6,471 bases of DNA from contig JACDEN010000130.1 of assembly GCA_013816415.1 (NCBI GenBank), positions 1 through 6,471 of the forward strand, in the 5' to 3' direction. Position 1 is the first letter of the stretch. Each line of letters opens with the position of its first letter. The notes beneath the pieces were generated by a model. The model was not told where the DNA came from, made no database searches, and was given only the letters and a program-made list of their open reading frames with translations. This document shows positions 5,911 to 6,471 of the stretch, one piece after another. This DNA is from Planctomycetota bacterium. GTDB taxonomy: Bacteria; Planctomycetota; UBA11346. A program made the position numbers and the translations under genes.

Positions 5911-6471
5911 TTATGGCAGTGGCCCCGGCACGCGCTGCATCAGCGGTTCCAGCCGATTGCGCGCCCAGTGATCGTCGGGGTCGATGCGCAGAACGGCCTC
6001 GTAGGCGCGCACCGCCTCGCCAGTCTCGCCGGTGCGTTCGAGCGAGTAGGCGAGCACGCGCAGAGCCAGCAGGTGCTGACCATCCAGCGCGAGGGCGGCA
6101 CGCGCGTGGACGATCGCCTGCGCGTCGTCGCCGGTCTGCTGCAGGGAGCCCGCCCACCGCGCGAAGGTCTCGGCCTGTTGATCGTCGCAGCGGGTCGCGG
6201 CGGCATACGCGTCGGCGGCCTCGGCGTGCCGCCGCAGTTTGCGCAGGGTGTCGCCCAGGCCATTGTACGTGAAGCTCGCCGGCTCGAGCGCCACGGCCCG
6301 CTGGCGGAGGTACAGCGCCTCGCCCGAGCGCTTCGCGGAATCGAGCAGGTTGGCGTGCGTCTGGCACATCATCGATGTCTGGCCCCTCAGAACAGAGGTC
6401 ATCAGCTCGTACGCCTGGATGCCGTCATCCACGGAGTTCGCGGCGCGGCACTCGATGGCATAGAGCCACAC
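5911..6471 (-). CDS. Tetratricopeptide-repeat protein (C-terminal part)
   Basis: The 3' end of a gene that enters from the right edge; 186 codons are visible and stop at TAA 5911-5913. The frame is open to the window end, so a GTG at the edge (6469-6471) need not be the start. The visible part consists of TPR-type helix pairs. The first is degenerate (about residues 33-64, ending RQRAVALEPA). Three clearer units follow: FTYNGLGDTLRKLRRHAEAA (67-86), FARWAGSLQQTGDDAQAIVH (103-122) and LRVLAYSLERTGETGEAVRA (137-156), the last ending in YEAVLRIDPDDHWARNRLEP. Such repeats form protein-binding superhelices. Any catalytic or sulfotransferase-like domain that could define the role would be outside the window, so no specific function is given. 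No membrane segment is seen in this part. Confidence 0.85.
   Translation of the reverse strand: MWLYAIECRAANSVDDGIQAYELMTSVLRGQTSMMCQTHANLLDSAKRSGEALYLRQRAVALEPASFTYNGLGDTLRKLRRHAEAADAYAAATRCDDQQAETFARWAGSLQQTGDDAQAIVHARAALALDGQHLLALRVLAYSLERTGETGEAVRAYEAVLRIDPDDHWARNRLEPLMQRVPGPLP

Noticed and set aside
5472..6272. Plus-strand 266-codon open frame
   Set aside because: It runs antisense to the TPR gene and through the hairpin block; its Arg/Ala/Pro-rich product is the usual artefact of GC-rich DNA.

Overview
The window is GC-rich DNA from a Gram-negative bacterium: it encodes an inner-membrane/periplasm/outer-membrane tripartite exporter whose outer-membrane component carries a lipoprotein signal. 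A GC-rich member of Pseudomonadota would fit, helped by a CusR/CopR-like operator, but Planctomycetota or another didermic phylum cannot be excluded from sequence alone.

Left half (1-3619, minus strand): an operon in the order outer-membrane factor (2183-3619), periplasmic adaptor (930-2186), RND pump (1-886, cut by the window edge). The first two genes overlap by the four bases ATGA; the pump follows after 43 bases. This is the CBA layout of heavy-metal efflux (Czc/Cus/Cnr type) systems. The pump is inferred to take cations from the periplasm or inner membrane and pass them through the adaptor-supported channel to the outside. A near-perfect palindrome of the CusR/CopR type (3672-3689) lies 52 bases before the first gene and suggests control by a metal-sensing two-component system that is not in the window.

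Middle (3620-5370): a 548-base gene-poor interval holds that operator, a perfect GC-rich hairpin (3969-3992) that resembles IS200/IS605 end structures, and a tandem 32-base repeat (4101-4164) directly before a plus-strand gene. That gene (4168-5370) encodes a 400-residue AAA_14/DUF4143 ATPase, typical of the accessory genome. It stands alone, has no Shine-Dalgarno sequence, and its promoter region is built from the repeat, which suggests tight, possibly autogenous control.

Right part (5371-6471): a non-coding stretch carries a 3'-terminal tRNA fragment on the minus strand (candidate attachment-site scar), a block of three adjacent perfect hairpins, and an inverted second copy of the tRNA T-arm motif, together a 183-base cassette. 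A tiny minus-strand frame with a GreA-like start ends inside the right arm. A TPR-repeat protein (5911-6471, minus strand) runs off the right edge. The pieces between the efflux operon and the TPR gene look like an accessory insertion zone; this is inference.
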